From Deltaproteobacteria bacterium (lineage in GTDB: Bacteria; Myxococcota_A; Polyangia; DRWM01; JAAZOP01), in NCBI GenBank assembly GCA_016218765.1, contig JACRCZ010000006.1, forward strand, positions 1-50,874: DNA of 50,874 nucleotides. Direction: 5' to 3'. This document shows, in pieces, positions 32,424 through 41,700 of this stretch. The first letter of the stretch is position 1. The number at the start of each line of letters is the position of its first letter. Below the pieces are notes generated by a model. The model did no database searches and was not told where the DNA came from. It worked only from the letters and a program-made list of their open reading frames with translations. A program made the translations under genes and the position numbers.

Positions 32424-33377
32424 ATGGCGCTGACGGGCTGCAAGGGACCCCGGGGGGAAACCGCATGGACAGCCGGGGCCCAGCACCGAGCGCAGGTTCG
32501 ACATCAGGCGCCGCGGGTGCTGGTCCTCATCGCCACGGCGTACGGGCGGACTCAGTGGCTCGTCGACCGGGCGCTCCGTTCCGTGTACGGCCAGGCCGAC
32601 TGCGACCTGCGCCTCGTCCACGTGCTCATCGTCGACGACAACGAACCCGTCGCCGGGGACAGTGCGTCGGGGCGGCTCGCTGCCATCCAAGGCGCGGTCA
32701 TCCGGCTGCGCGAGTCCCAGGGTCTGGTAGACGACGCCTTCCCCACCGGCGTGATCGCCAACGAACGGACCCATGGGCACAGCGGCTCCGGCGCGTGGAA
32801 CACGGGTATCGAGCATTTCGCCGCAGCGGCCGACGCGGGCCGCTCGTTCATCGCGTTGCTCGACGACGACGACGAATGGCTGCCGGGGTATCTCACGGCC
32901 TGCGTCGAGGCGGTCACCCCGCGAACCGTTGCCGTCTTCGCTCACCTCGAGTGGGTCGACGAGCATGGGTCCTCGCCCAAACGGTTCACCGCGGATGACC
33001 TCACGCCCGAGGCGTTTTTCGTCGGCGACCCCGGCGTGCAGGGCAGCAACATGTTCATCGCCACGCGCCTGCTTGCCCGGATCGGCGGTTTCGACGAGGC
33101 GTTCACGGGTTCGTGCGACCGCGAACTGATGATCCGCTTGCTCGATGCCCTGCGCCCTGGCGAGGAGATCGTCGTGGTCCCCCAGGCCCTCGTTCGGCAC
33201 CACCACCATCGCGGTCCGAGCGTCACCACTGACCTCGCCGCGAAGCACCGCGGACTGGACCGACTGTACGCGCTCTACGGGGCACGGTTCTCGGACGGCG
33301 CCCGCCAGGCATCGCTCCGGCGGGCCCTCCACCTGTTCGGCTACCGGCCCCGCTCCGATGCTGGTGGATCGCCATGA
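32424..33377 (+). CDS. Family-2-like glycosyltransferase
   Basis: A 317-residue soluble GT-A fold protein. The ATG at 32424 has GGAGGG 8 nt upstream. After about 30 residues comes the nucleotide-sugar region VLVLIATAYGRTQW, then VHVLIVDDNEP, ANERTHGHSGSGAWNTG and the metal site FIALLDDDDEWLPG. The acceptor side includes VFAHLEWVDEHG and GGFDEAFTGSCDRELMIRL. It transfers a sugar from a nucleotide donor; donor and acceptor are unknown. There is no membrane segment. Its stop overlaps the next start (ATGA), opening a four-gene coupled cassette. Confidence 0.85.
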   Translation: MALTGCKGPRGETAWTAGAQHRAQVRHQAPRVLVLIATAYGRTQWLVDRALRSVYGQADCDLRLVHVLIVDDNEPVAGDSASGRLAAIQGAVIRLRESQGLVDDAFPTGVIANERTHGHSGSGAWNTGIEHFAAAADAGRSFIALLDDDDEWLPGYLTACVEAVTPRTVAVFAHLEWVDEHGSSPKRFTADDLTPEAFFVGDPGVQGSNMFIATRLLARIGGFDEAFTGSCDRELMIRLLDALRPGEEIVVVPQALVRHHHHRGPSVTTDLAAKHRGLDRLYALYGARFSDGARQASLRRALHLFGYRPRSDAGGSP

Positions 33378-34123
33378 ACGAGACGCTGGTCATCGGCGTG
33401 GCGATGAGGAACGGCGCGGCCTGCGTGGGCCGCGCCCTGACCTCCATCTTCCGGCAGGAACCGATCCGGCGGCCGGTCGAGGTGCTCCTCGTCGACGACG
33501 GCTCGACCGACACCTGGCGACCCGCGGTGCGGCCGTTCCGCGACCGACGGGAGCTTCGAATCATCTCGACCTTGCAGGGCTCGGCGTGGGCGACGAGAAA
33601 CGCCATGATCCGCGAGGTGCGCGCGCGCCATGACGGCGCAGCCTACCTCGCGCGGCTCGACTGCGACGACGAACTTGCGGGCCCCGACGTGCTGCGGGGC
33701 GTCGACGAAGTGCTGCGCCGGTTCACCCCCGACGTACTCTTCCTGGGCAACCGGCTGCGCGAAAACGGCCAGTTGCTTGCACGCCTGAACCGCGCAACGC
33801 CCAAGCTTGCCGAGCCCCGCCACCTCGAAGAGCGCTTGGCCGGCATGGCCGAGGGCGATCCCCCCTCGGAGCTTCCGTCGTGCAACACCATTATCCGCAC
33901 GGGCGTCCCCTTCGCGTATCCGCCGGCGGCGAGCGCGGAGGACCACTGGCTCACCGCGGACCTGCTGCTGCGCCGGGCGGAACTCCGGTTGCACTTCGAC
34001 GAGAGGCTGCTCTGGGCGACCTACTCGCTCTCCGGCACCGTGACCGCCCGGAACCGCAAGGGAACCACCTACCGGGATTCCCGCCTCGCGCTGCTCCGCG
34101 AGTTCCGTCGCAGGACGGCATGA
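33374..34123 (+). CDS. Second family-2-like glycosyltransferase
   Basis: A 249-residue soluble protein of the same broad family. VIGVAMRNGAACVGRALTSI and VEVLLVDDGSTDTW form the donor-binding part. ATRNAMIREV and YLARLDCDDEL give the DxD-type metal site. PSCNTIIRTGVPF and ASAEDHWLTADLLLR resemble the ExD/W acceptor region of GT2 enzymes. No membrane anchor is present. It overlaps both neighbours by 4 bp, so expression is likely locked to theirs. Confidence 0.85.
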   Translation: MNETLVIGVAMRNGAACVGRALTSIFRQEPIRRPVEVLLVDDGSTDTWRPAVRPFRDRRELRIISTLQGSAWATRNAMIREVRARHDGAAYLARLDCDDELAGPDVLRGVDEVLRRFTPDVLFLGNRLRENGQLLARLNRATPKLAEPRHLEERLAGMAEGDPPSELPSCNTIIRTGVPFAYPPAASAEDHWLTADLLLRRAELRLHFDERLLWATYSLSGTVTARNRKGTTYRDSRLALLREFRRRTA

Positions 34124-37100
34124 TGGTCACCGACCGGCGGGCCGCGGCGAGGAAGCTGCTCGAGATGTGGCGCCCCGGGGACTACGCCTTCCTGGGCGAG
34201 GGCTGCAGCGGCGTCGTCTTCCACGACGGCAAGTTGGTCTTCAAGGTCCACCTTGCCCGACAGCCCAACTTCCATCCGGAGAGCGACACCCTGGCGTACC
34301 TGCACTCGCGGCTGGGGGACTTTGCGAACCGCAAGCACTTCGCCCCGCTCGCTGCGCTCGATCTGGTCGACGGCGTCTGGGTCCTCTCCTACCCGTTCGA
34401 GCACGGCACGCCGGTGGACGCTTTCCTCGAGGACGAGTTGGTCTCGTTCCTCGCCGAGTGCTGGGAGACGAAGGTTATCTTCAGGAACATCCCGACGGAC
34501 AACTTCGTTCGCCGGGTCGACGGCTCCCTGTTGTTGGTCGACTACGAACCGGAGCGGTTCACCGACGAGCTCTTCGCGAACATGATCGCGAGGGCGCACA
34601 TCCATCTCTGCCACGGACACCTTCCCCCCGACCGCCTGTTCAAGTTGCGGCGCGCGGCGATCAACAACCTCGACCTTCCCGAGCTGGACGGGATCGAGGA
34701 GTTCGCCCGGCACGTGTTCGATGAAGTGCTCCGCCGCCAGTGCCGCGACGTTACGCTGCCGCCGTCGGCGACCGGAGCGGAGTCGACCACCTGGCCTCGA
34801 CGGCCGGTAACGCTGCTGATCAAGTGCTGCCGCCAGGACGCAGTCGGCCTCTACGCCTGCGTCACGCACCTCGTTCGCCAGCTCGAAGGTCCCGACCTCT
34901 TCGGGGAGAAGCTCCTGGTCGTCGACGACTGCCGCACGCAGGGGTTCGTCCGCCAGTTCCAGGATGCCGACCAGACCGAGCTGTTCGAAGCCGGCCTTGC
35001 CCGCCTGGGCGCCGAGCGCGTCGTGGACCGGATCGTTCGGTGCGGGCCGGATGTCGCCCGTGCGGTGAACCGGCGCTGGTTCGGCCTCGACGTGGAGCAC
35101 ACGCACACGACCGCGGGCGCCCCGGTCGTGCCGCACCTCCACGGGATCGACTGCGCGGAGTTCGAGCGCATCCTGCAGTTCGACGTGGACGTGATGATCG
35201 GGCGGCACGACCGCCGGCACTCCTTCCTGGCCGACATGCAGGCCGCCCTCGATGCCCATCCACAGGCGCTCTCGGTGGCGTTCGGGATCAAGCACGCGGG
35301 CAGTTCCGGCTTCCAGCAGTACTTCGGGTTCGATCCGCCCAGCTTCGTGCCCGAGGTCCGGGCGTGCCTGCTGGATCGCAGCCGGCTCCTGCGCCAGGCG
35401 CCGCTGCCGAACTCGGCGAGCCCGGACGGCTTGGCGTTGACCTGGTACCGCTCTGCCGAGCGGTTGCAGGCGGAGCGGGGTCTTGTTTCGCTGCGAGGCG
35501 GCGACTTCCGGTCCTTCTTCGTCCACCCGCAGAACTACCGCAAGGGCGACCCGTACGTCTGGCTGACGATCCTCGACCGCGTGGAGCAACTCGCCATGCC
35601 CGCGGGCCAGGACGATGAGCCCGAGCTGCAGGCGAGCTTCCCGGAGTGGTGCCGTCCGAAGCGCGGCGAGGATCTGGTCGTGGTCTCCCTGCTGCCGCCC
35701 GAGGACTGCATCATCCACGCAAGACGTCTTCTGGCCAGCCTGCTCAGCCAGACGGATCGAGGCTGGGGGCTCGTCCTGATCGACAACCACTCCGAGGGCG
35801 CGCTCTCGCCCGAACTCCGGGATCTGGTGGCGCCGATCTCGGCCAGGACGACGCTGCTCTGCAACCGGCTGCGCGAGCCGTCTCTCGCGGTCACGGAGCG
35901 AGCCGTTCGCCACTTCGTCGACAACCCCGACTCGTTCGTGCTGCTGCTGGACGGGTCCAGCGCACTGCTCGGCAACACGGTGATCGCCTCGCTCAAGGCC
36001 GACCTGGCGAACTACGGCGCCGATTTCGCCCTGGGCAAGGAGTGGCGGATCCGCGGGCTCGGGCTGCACGTGGTGGACTTCCTCCATCCGCGCCGGGAGG
36101 GAAACGGTCTGGACCGCGGATTCCAGTGCTTTCGCAGGCGCCTTCTCAATGCGCTGGGTCCGTACGACTTCAGGTACCGCCGAGCGGAGACCGTGGTCGG
36201 CAACGAGTTCGTGAAGATGAGCCGGCAGTACGAGTGGCTGCCCGACCATCGGCACCTCGGACTTGCGGTTCCGCTGGTGGAGGTCTCGCGCAACCCGATC
36301 AGGACGGACCACGTCAACTGCATGCCGTCGCGGGTCGAGCCCGGGCGAGCCGCCGCGTTCTGGTCGCACGCGGTCGCGCTGCCGTCGCGGGAGGGCGCCG
36401 TCATTCCGGCGGGCCGCAAGCGGTTTCGGACCTCGTTGGACCGGGTCGAGATCGACATCACCTACGCCTGCAACCTCCACTGCCGCTCCTGCAACCGTTC
36501 CTGCAGTCAGGCGCCCACGTCGGAGATGATGTCGCTCGACCAGGTGAAGACGTTCTTGGACGAGGCCCGCGAGCTGCAGCGCGCATTCGCGCTGGTGAAC
36601 ATCCTGGGCGGCGAGCCGACGCTGCATCCCCACTTCGCCGAGATCGTCCGGGAGATCAGCCGGGCGTTCCCGCCTGGCGGACCGACCACCATCCAGATAA
36701 CGTCCAACGGCACCTCCGAGGCGTTGGCTGTCCTCGACCGCGTGGTGCTCCCCCCCAACGCGTTCGTGGACAGGGCGTCCTTCAAGACGGGACCCGTCGT
36801 CGACTACTTCGCGCCCTTCAACGACGCGCCGATGGACGACCCCCGCTTCCGGGATGCGGACTTCGGGGCGGGCTGCTGGGTGACTGCCTACTGTGGCTTC
36901 GGGCTGAACCGTCGAGGCTACTACGCCTGCAGCGCCGCCGGCGGGATCGACCGGGTTCTCGGCCTGGGCCTAGGCCATCCCAACCTCGCCGACTTCGACG
37001 AGGCCAAGGCCCGATTCCAGCGAGCGAGGCTGTGCCGCTACTGCGGGAACTTCAAGCACTACGCCGAGGCGATGGGCGACTTCATCCCCCGGTCCGAGAG

Positions 37101-37206
37101 GGCGCCGTACGTGGACGGCATCTGCTCGCCGAGTTGGCGGCAGGCGTACGCGAGCTATCGGGCGAGAGAGGCTGACGTCGATGGGCGGCGCGAGGTGGAG
37201 CCGTGA
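34120..37206 (+). CDS. Kinase-like / GT-like / GT-like / radical SAM fusion protein
   Basis: A 1028-residue cytosolic protein with four apparent modules. Residues 20-210 look like a small protein kinase: LGEGCSGVVF (G-loop), VFKVH (K42), NIPTDNFV (catalytic loop) and LLVDYEP (D141 at the DFG place). Residues 228-500 are GT-A-like: KLLVVDD and FDVDVM (DxD, 355-357). Residues 515-725 are a further GT-like unit (LVLIDNHSEG) whose DxD place reads LLLDGSS, so it may be inactive. Residues 770-1028 are radical SAM: CNLHCRSC (C784, C788, C791), NILGGEPTLHP, and extra Cys at 919, 925, 937, 972 and 975 for an auxiliary cluster. It overlaps both neighbours (ATGA and GTGA). Confidence 0.78.
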   Translation: MMVTDRRAAARKLLEMWRPGDYAFLGEGCSGVVFHDGKLVFKVHLARQPNFHPESDTLAYLHSRLGDFANRKHFAPLAALDLVDGVWVLSYPFEHGTPVDAFLEDELVSFLAECWETKVIFRNIPTDNFVRRVDGSLLLVDYEPERFTDELFANMIARAHIHLCHGHLPPDRLFKLRRAAINNLDLPELDGIEEFARHVFDEVLRRQCRDVTLPPSATGAESTTWPRRPVTLLIKCCRQDAVGLYACVTHLVRQLEGPDLFGEKLLVVDDCRTQGFVRQFQDADQTELFEAGLARLGAERVVDRIVRCGPDVARAVNRRWFGLDVEHTHTTAGAPVVPHLHGIDCAEFERILQFDVDVMIGRHDRRHSFLADMQAALDAHPQALSVAFGIKHAGSSGFQQYFGFDPPSFVPEVRACLLDRSRLLRQAPLPNSASPDGLALTWYRSAERLQAERGLVSLRGGDFRSFFVHPQNYRKGDPYVWLTILDRVEQLAMPAGQDDEPELQASFPEWCRPKRGEDLVVVSLLPPEDCIIHARRLLASLLSQTDRGWGLVLIDNHSEGALSPELRDLVAPISARTTLLCNRLREPSLAVTERAVRHFVDNPDSFVLLLDGSSALLGNTVIASLKADLANYGADFALGKEWRIRGLGLHVVDFLHPRREGNGLDRGFQCFRRRLLNALGPYDFRYRRAETVVGNEFVKMSRQYEWLPDHRHLGLAVPLVEVSRNPIRTDHVNCMPSRVEPGRAAAFWSHAVALPSREGAVIPAGRKRFRTSLDRVEIDITYACNLHCRSCNRSCSQAPTSEMMSLDQVKTFLDEARELQRAFALVNILGGEPTLHPHFAEIVREISRAFPPGGPTTIQITSNGTSEALAVLDRVVLPPNAFVDRASFKTGPVVDYFAPFNDAPMDDPRFRDADFGAGCWVTAYCGFGLNRRGYYACSAAGGIDRVLGLGLGHPNLADFDEAKARFQRARLCRYCGNFKHYAEAMGDFIPRSERAPYVDGICSPSWRQAYASYRAREADVDGRREVEP

Positions 37207-38696
37207 TGGGGTTGGCCTCGAAGACGGTGGACGATCTGTTGAAGCTGCACACCCTGGCGGGCATGCCGGACGCGCTGGCCCACAACGTCCTCGCGCACCT
37301 CATCAACTTGTCGGGGGACGGCGGGCGGCTCGACGGCGCTCGTCACGCCATCGATCTGGCTGCCACGGCGCCGGTGCCGGGGGACGCGAATGCACGAGCC
37401 CGGTTGAACTACTTCATCTCCAACGCCTGGGCCATCGTGCACGACTTGGCCGAAGGCCGCTCGAACTGGAACTTCGAGTCGGAAGGGTTGAGCCGCCAGA
37501 TCTACTACCTTCGCTGCGCCCTGCGCGACAACCCGACGGATCCGACCCACCTGTACCCGCAGATCCTGACGAACCTCGGTAACGCGTTCAGCGAACTCGG
37601 CCGCGTGGTCGAGGCCCTGGCCCTGTGGGATCGCGCGCTCGATGCTGACCCGTCGTTCGGCATGGCGCTCGGCAACAGGGGGATGGGGCGCGTCCACTAC
37701 GCGAACAGCCTCGGCGATGACGGGCTGAAGATCCCGATGCTCGTGCTCGCCCACCGTGATCTCGTCGAGGCGCAGCGACTCCCGCTCGATACCGATGCGG
37801 ACAAGGTGTTTCGCCGGTACCAGCTCCAGCTCGAGGCCAATGTTCGCGAACGTTGCCTGGGCAACTGCGCGGTCGCGAACGGCCGTTCGGCCGACCTCGA
37901 GGCAGACGTCCAGGGCGACGAGGCCGCCTACCGCCGGTGGTGCGTCATCAACCGGCTCTACCTCAACCCGTTCAACGACTTCGCGACGACTCCACGCGCG
38001 ACTGGTGACAGGTTGCGCGTCCCGCCGCGGCGTTCGCGCACGGCGGCCGGGCTGCGACTGCGCGGCTTCTACAACCGCCTGAAGAGGGAGCTCGCGGCAG
38101 CCCGACGCCTGCTGCATGAGGGGCTGGCCGCCGGGGTACTCCCCGACCTGGATGATGAGGTCGTGCCCTCCGGCGAACGCGATGGCGCCGAGTATTCCGC
38201 GGCGGCCGAGAAGCTCCGGTGCGCGTTCAGGATCCTCTACGGCCTGTTCGACAAGATGGCCGTGGTTCTGAACGACCATCTCCGCCTCGGGATCCCGGAG
38301 GACCGCGTGTGGTTCAAGCGCTTCTGGTACGTCGGCGAAAGGCGCGCTCGCGGCTTGAAGCCCGTCTTCGCTTCGCCGCCCGTCTGGCCGCTCCGCGGCC
38401 TGTTCTGGTTGAGCAAGGACTTGGTGGAAGACCCCGAGGACGTCGCGGACACGCTGGAGCCGGATGCCCAGGAACTGGGCGTCGTCCGCAACTTCCTGGA
38501 ACACCGGTTTCTGACGGTTCACCGCGACGGTTGGGTCCGGCCGTTCGCGTGCGACCCCGCTTGCGACGCCGAGTACGGCATCACGCAGACGGACCTCCAG
38601 CGGAAGGTGCTGCGCCTCGCGCAGATGGCGCGGGCGGGGCTGATCTACCTGTCGCTGACCGTGTTCGAGCCGCGAGATATCGGAATCTCCGCGTAG
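37203..38696 (+). CDS. TPR plus LA2681-type HEPN protein
   Basis: A 497-residue protein. Two TPR-like units lie at about 115-165 (LTNLGNAFSELGRVVEALAL). The C-terminal half (250-490) matches the LA2681 class of HEPN domains by order and spacing: YLNPFNDF, GFYNRLKRELAAARRLLHEG, EKLRCAFRILYGLFDKMAVV, LFWLSKDL and VVRNFLEHRFL. RNFLEH (429-434) is an intact RX4H motif, the signature of metal-independent HEPN ribonucleases. HEPN proteins usually act as toxins or effectors in defence. GTG at 37203 or ATG at 37206 is used, overlapping the stop of the fusion gene. Confidence 0.8.
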   Translation: MMGLASKTVDDLLKLHTLAGMPDALAHNVLAHLINLSGDGGRLDGARHAIDLAATAPVPGDANARARLNYFISNAWAIVHDLAEGRSNWNFESEGLSRQIYYLRCALRDNPTDPTHLYPQILTNLGNAFSELGRVVEALALWDRALDADPSFGMALGNRGMGRVHYANSLGDDGLKIPMLVLAHRDLVEAQRLPLDTDADKVFRRYQLQLEANVRERCLGNCAVANGRSADLEADVQGDEAAYRRWCVINRLYLNPFNDFATTPRATGDRLRVPPRRSRTAAGLRLRGFYNRLKRELAAARRLLHEGLAAGVLPDLDDEVVPSGERDGAEYSAAAEKLRCAFRILYGLFDKMAVVLNDHLRLGIPEDRVWFKRFWYVGERRARGLKPVFASPPVWPLRGLFWLSKDLVEDPEDVADTLEPDAQELGVVRNFLEHRFLTVHRDGWVRPFACDPACDAEYGITQTDLQRKVLRLAQMARAGLIYLSLTVFEPRDIGISA

Positions 38697-38822
38697 CGTC
38701 GCCATCGGCAGCCGCGCCGACGGCAACAGGTGGTCCCACCCAAGGACGAACCGCCGGCCGACGTCCTGCCGACGTGGCCCGCCGCCCGACATCGTGCGCC
38801 CCGACGGGCGCACCACTGGCAT

Positions 38823-39233
38823 GGGAACGATGGAAGAAGCGCTCGTCCGTGCCGGCCACTTCCGCACCGACACAGGCGCCGGACGGCCTGCCGACCAACC
38901 GTCGCGTCGCCCGCCGAGTGTTTCGCCGACCGGCCCGCAGAGCCACCCACCGAACAACCGGCGGTTCCGGCCCGGTTGGACGACCCGGCTCGAAGCTCAT
39001 CGTGCCGCCGCCGAACGAACCTCGGCGGCACTTCGGCACTTCGGTCGGAGTCGAGACCTTCGGGCAGCGCATCGCCGACATGGAGGCGAAGGCCGCCCAG
39101 ATCGTCCTGAAGCTTGCGGAGCACCAAGCCGAGGCGCTGCCGTTCGGTGCGCCGCGGGGTGACCGCGGCGTCGGTCGAGGAACGGTGGGCGAAGTTGGTG
39201 GGCGCCGCCAGGAACATGCCGGATGAGGCGTAA
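38823..39233 (+). pseudogene. Possible frameshifted remnant of a small gene
   Basis: Coding-like peptides occur in succession but in different frames: MGTMEEALVRAGHFRTD at 38823, then GQRIADMEAKAAQIVLKLAE near 39062-39121, then VTAASVEERWAKLVGAARN ending at TAA 39231. Joining them would need at least two shifts. It may be a decayed protein or chance in GC-rich DNA. The rest of the gap from 38697 to 39390 shows nothing else. Confidence 0.3.
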
Positions 39234-39390
39234 CCGGGTTGACCCGTGGCCTCGGTTGCTCCAGACTTCAGACGATGTCGCAACACGGAAGGTCATGCAG
39301 CGTCCCTTGGGTTCCCAACCTGTCGGCGTTTTCCGTACGGCACGAGGCCGTCCGGTCGCCCAGCGGGGTTCGCCAGAACGGAGCATCGGC

Positions 39391-40458
39391 ATGTCGCGGG
39401 AGAACACGGTTCTTCTCACAGGGTTGACTTTGTCCAACGAATGGGGAGATGGCGGAGGACCAGTCAACATCAACTACGACTGGATTCTCCGACGTCCGTC
39501 TACCCTCCTTTGGGTTGATAAGATCGTCGTCACCCCTAGGTTCCGTGATGTCGTTGACAAGGGAGTGGAAGCGGGGGACCCCTACCTCAGCAACGCGATG
39601 AGGGAAGCCTATGGCGTTCTTGAGACACAGGGGCTCCTGGTTTTCAAGGACCCGTCGCCCCTTGCGACGGATTCCAACCGCAGGCAGATCTGGGAGTCAA
39701 TCAGCGAGGACGTCGAGTTCGCGGAGGCTTCCCATCCAGGGGCGCTCGTAGACGTTCGCGAAGCCGAACCCGCGAAGATCTCACCGGGAAGCGGAATCCC
39801 CGTCTGCCGCAACCTCTTGTTCAGCGTCTATTCCGCTCTGTTCTTCGCCGACAAGTGGAACGCCTCCTGCCTTTTCAGCCCGGTCGAATTCCGCCTGCTC
39901 CAGGTCGTCGGTCGTGGTGCCCGGAAGCGCACATTGCTGAGGGACGTGATGTCCGCCTTGCTGCCGGAGGTTGGTCTGTTTCCCGACATCGCGATTGGCC
40001 TGGGCGACAAGTGCACGACGTGCGGGTCGCTGGCCAAGTGCAAGACCAGCTACCTCGCCGACGTGAGGCGAAACGTGCTGGAGTACCTCTCCTGGAGAAA
40101 CTACGATGAGATGTTCCAGCTTCGGAAGGTCGTTCGGAGAATCATCGAGAAGAGGGACGAGCTAGAGCCAGACAACATGGACGAGGTTCTTGCGGAGTTG
40201 CTGCACGAGAAGAACCGGATTGAGCGCCGAATGAACAAGGTCTTTCCGAAGGTGCAGGGGTGGTGCAACCTGGTGACGGCGGTGTCTTTGCCATTTGCTC
40301 TCGCCGGGCTGGCGGGATACGGCGATGGACTAAAGGTGGCGGGGGCCGCAATTGCTGGCGTCTCACAGGTCGTTGGCAAAGTTGTTGGCGAGAATCTCGC
40401 GCGAAGCAACAAGTGGGTTGCCTTCTACAACAAGCTGAAGGTGGGCCGGGGAGATTGA
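39391..40458 (+). CDS. Hypothetical protein, unknown family
   Basis: A 355-residue protein starting at the ATG at 39391, with GGAG 8 nt upstream; a longer start at 39223 is unlikely. The N-terminus (NTVLLTGLTLSNEWGDGGGP) and DKIVVTPRF look like the start of a globular domain. A Cys pair plus one more (CTTCGSLAKC) sits near residue 205. A long charged helix region (about 235-290) follows, and a Gly/Ala-rich hydrophobic stretch (SLPFALAGLAGYGDGLKVAG, 300-345) could enter a membrane. Codon use is less GC-biased than in the core half, fitting transfer. No function can be assigned. Confidence 0.7.
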   Translation: MSRENTVLLTGLTLSNEWGDGGGPVNINYDWILRRPSTLLWVDKIVVTPRFRDVVDKGVEAGDPYLSNAMREAYGVLETQGLLVFKDPSPLATDSNRRQIWESISEDVEFAEASHPGALVDVREAEPAKISPGSGIPVCRNLLFSVYSALFFADKWNASCLFSPVEFRLLQVVGRGARKRTLLRDVMSALLPEVGLFPDIAIGLGDKCTTCGSLAKCKTSYLADVRRNVLEYLSWRNYDEMFQLRKVVRRIIEKRDELEPDNMDEVLAELLHEKNRIERRMNKVFPKVQGWCNLVTAVSLPFALAGLAGYGDGLKVAGAAIAGVSQVVGKVVGENLARSNKWVAFYNKLKVGRGD

Positions 40459-40495
40459 CGTCTGGCTGACGGCCCGGGCGCGGACGCGCAGCGAC

Positions 40496-41530
40496 AGGAG
40501 GTGATCCCTGCCGGCAGCGCGAGCTGGCCGCCGTGGCCCTATCAGATAGTCCGGGAACTCGTCGAGGAGCACGAGGTCGTCCGCCGCCGGCTTGCCTGCG
40601 ATGGCGGCTGCCGGCACGACCTGGACCGACGTGCCTACCGGGCCCTCGAGCGCGAACGGCGGCCGGGATTCGCAACCCCCGCCTCGCGCAGGGATGGCAT
40701 GGGTGCGTTCCCCGTCCCCGACGCTAGGTTCACGCTGTCCATGGGAGGGGCCGCCGCGCCCGGGCCGTCTTCGTGGGCCCTCTGCGAGGGAGGCGGTCGC
40801 CGTCCGACGGGAACATGGACGGCTCCACCGACCATGTGCGCTGGGGCGTTGCCTGCGCCTTCCGGCAGACCGTCGAGCGGGCGGCGTGCGAGTTGGTCGT
40901 CGGCGATGCCGAGATCGACTGCGGGACGTCGCCGGCTCGATAGCGGCGCGGCTGGGTCCGTGCGTCCCCGAGCTGTTCGGCGTCCTCCTGGACGAGGCAT
41001 GGGCCTGCCGGCCCTCGCTGGAGAGCACGAACGTTGACTTCGGGTTCGACGTCGTCGCCGGCGTGGTCCCGCCCTTCGTGCCGAAGCCTCTCGCTCCGGC
41101 GGACTGGCAGCGTGCGGCACAGGCCCGGGGCGCGACCGACGGCGGAACAGTAACGGATGTTGCTATGCGGCTGGGCCGATTGGTGCGCGACCTGCTGGCC
41201 GTCCTCCAGCACCGCGGGTTGCCGCCGGTGGACGATGTCGTTGACTCCGGCGCGGAGGCCTGGCAGAGGTTGCTCCTGGTTGGCGTCGGGCAGACCTCGC
41301 TGCCGGGAGGGCAGGCGGAACCGGCGGCGCCGGCACCAACGTCGACGGCCGCACCGCAGACCGGTACGCCGGCCATCGCCGCCCGCTTGCCGACCGAACT
41401 CCTGCGCGACCGTCGCGTTGGCGGCCGCCACACCGGTATCGAGCACGCCTACGGCCACCACTTCGCCGACGAAGAGAAGAAGCTGGCGCGGTGCATCGTG
41501 GAGATTATCTCGACGGCGCCCTCCTGACGA
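40496..41530 (+). pseudogene. Probable frameshifted gene of unknown function
   Basis: A perfect 11-base anti-Shine-Dalgarno complement (AGGAGGTGATC, 40496-40506) precedes coding-like sequence that moves between frames. YQIVRELVEEHEVVRRRLA is in the first frame (to about 40690). DHVRWGVACAFRQTVERAAC is in a second (to about 40920). DVAGSIAARLGPCVPELFGV, then QRAAQARGATDGGTVTDVAM, is in a third (to the stop at 41527). Each piece looks like part of one soluble helical protein of about 340 residues. Either the gene is broken or the sequence has indels. No family was recognised. Confidence 0.4.
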
Positions 41531-41700
41531 AGTACAACGAGGGCGCGCACCACGTTTCGGTCACCCCGCGGCGCCTGCGAGAGGTCGGCGAGATCGTTGG
41601 CTGTTCGTGGTCTCGCGGGAACGAGCTTGATCGCGAGCGGGAGTTGGCCCTGCCGGTACGGACGTGTGGGTGTCAGCCGTTCCCCACGCGTTCGACCCCA

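Noticed and set aside
34069..36633. An 854-codon minus-strand frame opposite the fusion protein
   Set aside because: Typical antisense shadow; the sense strand carries clear kinase, glycosyltransferase and radical SAM motifs.
32424..37206. Capsule or O-antigen gene cluster
   Set aside because: No flippase, polymerase, export or sugar-nucleotide synthesis genes, and the glycosyltransferases lack membrane anchors.
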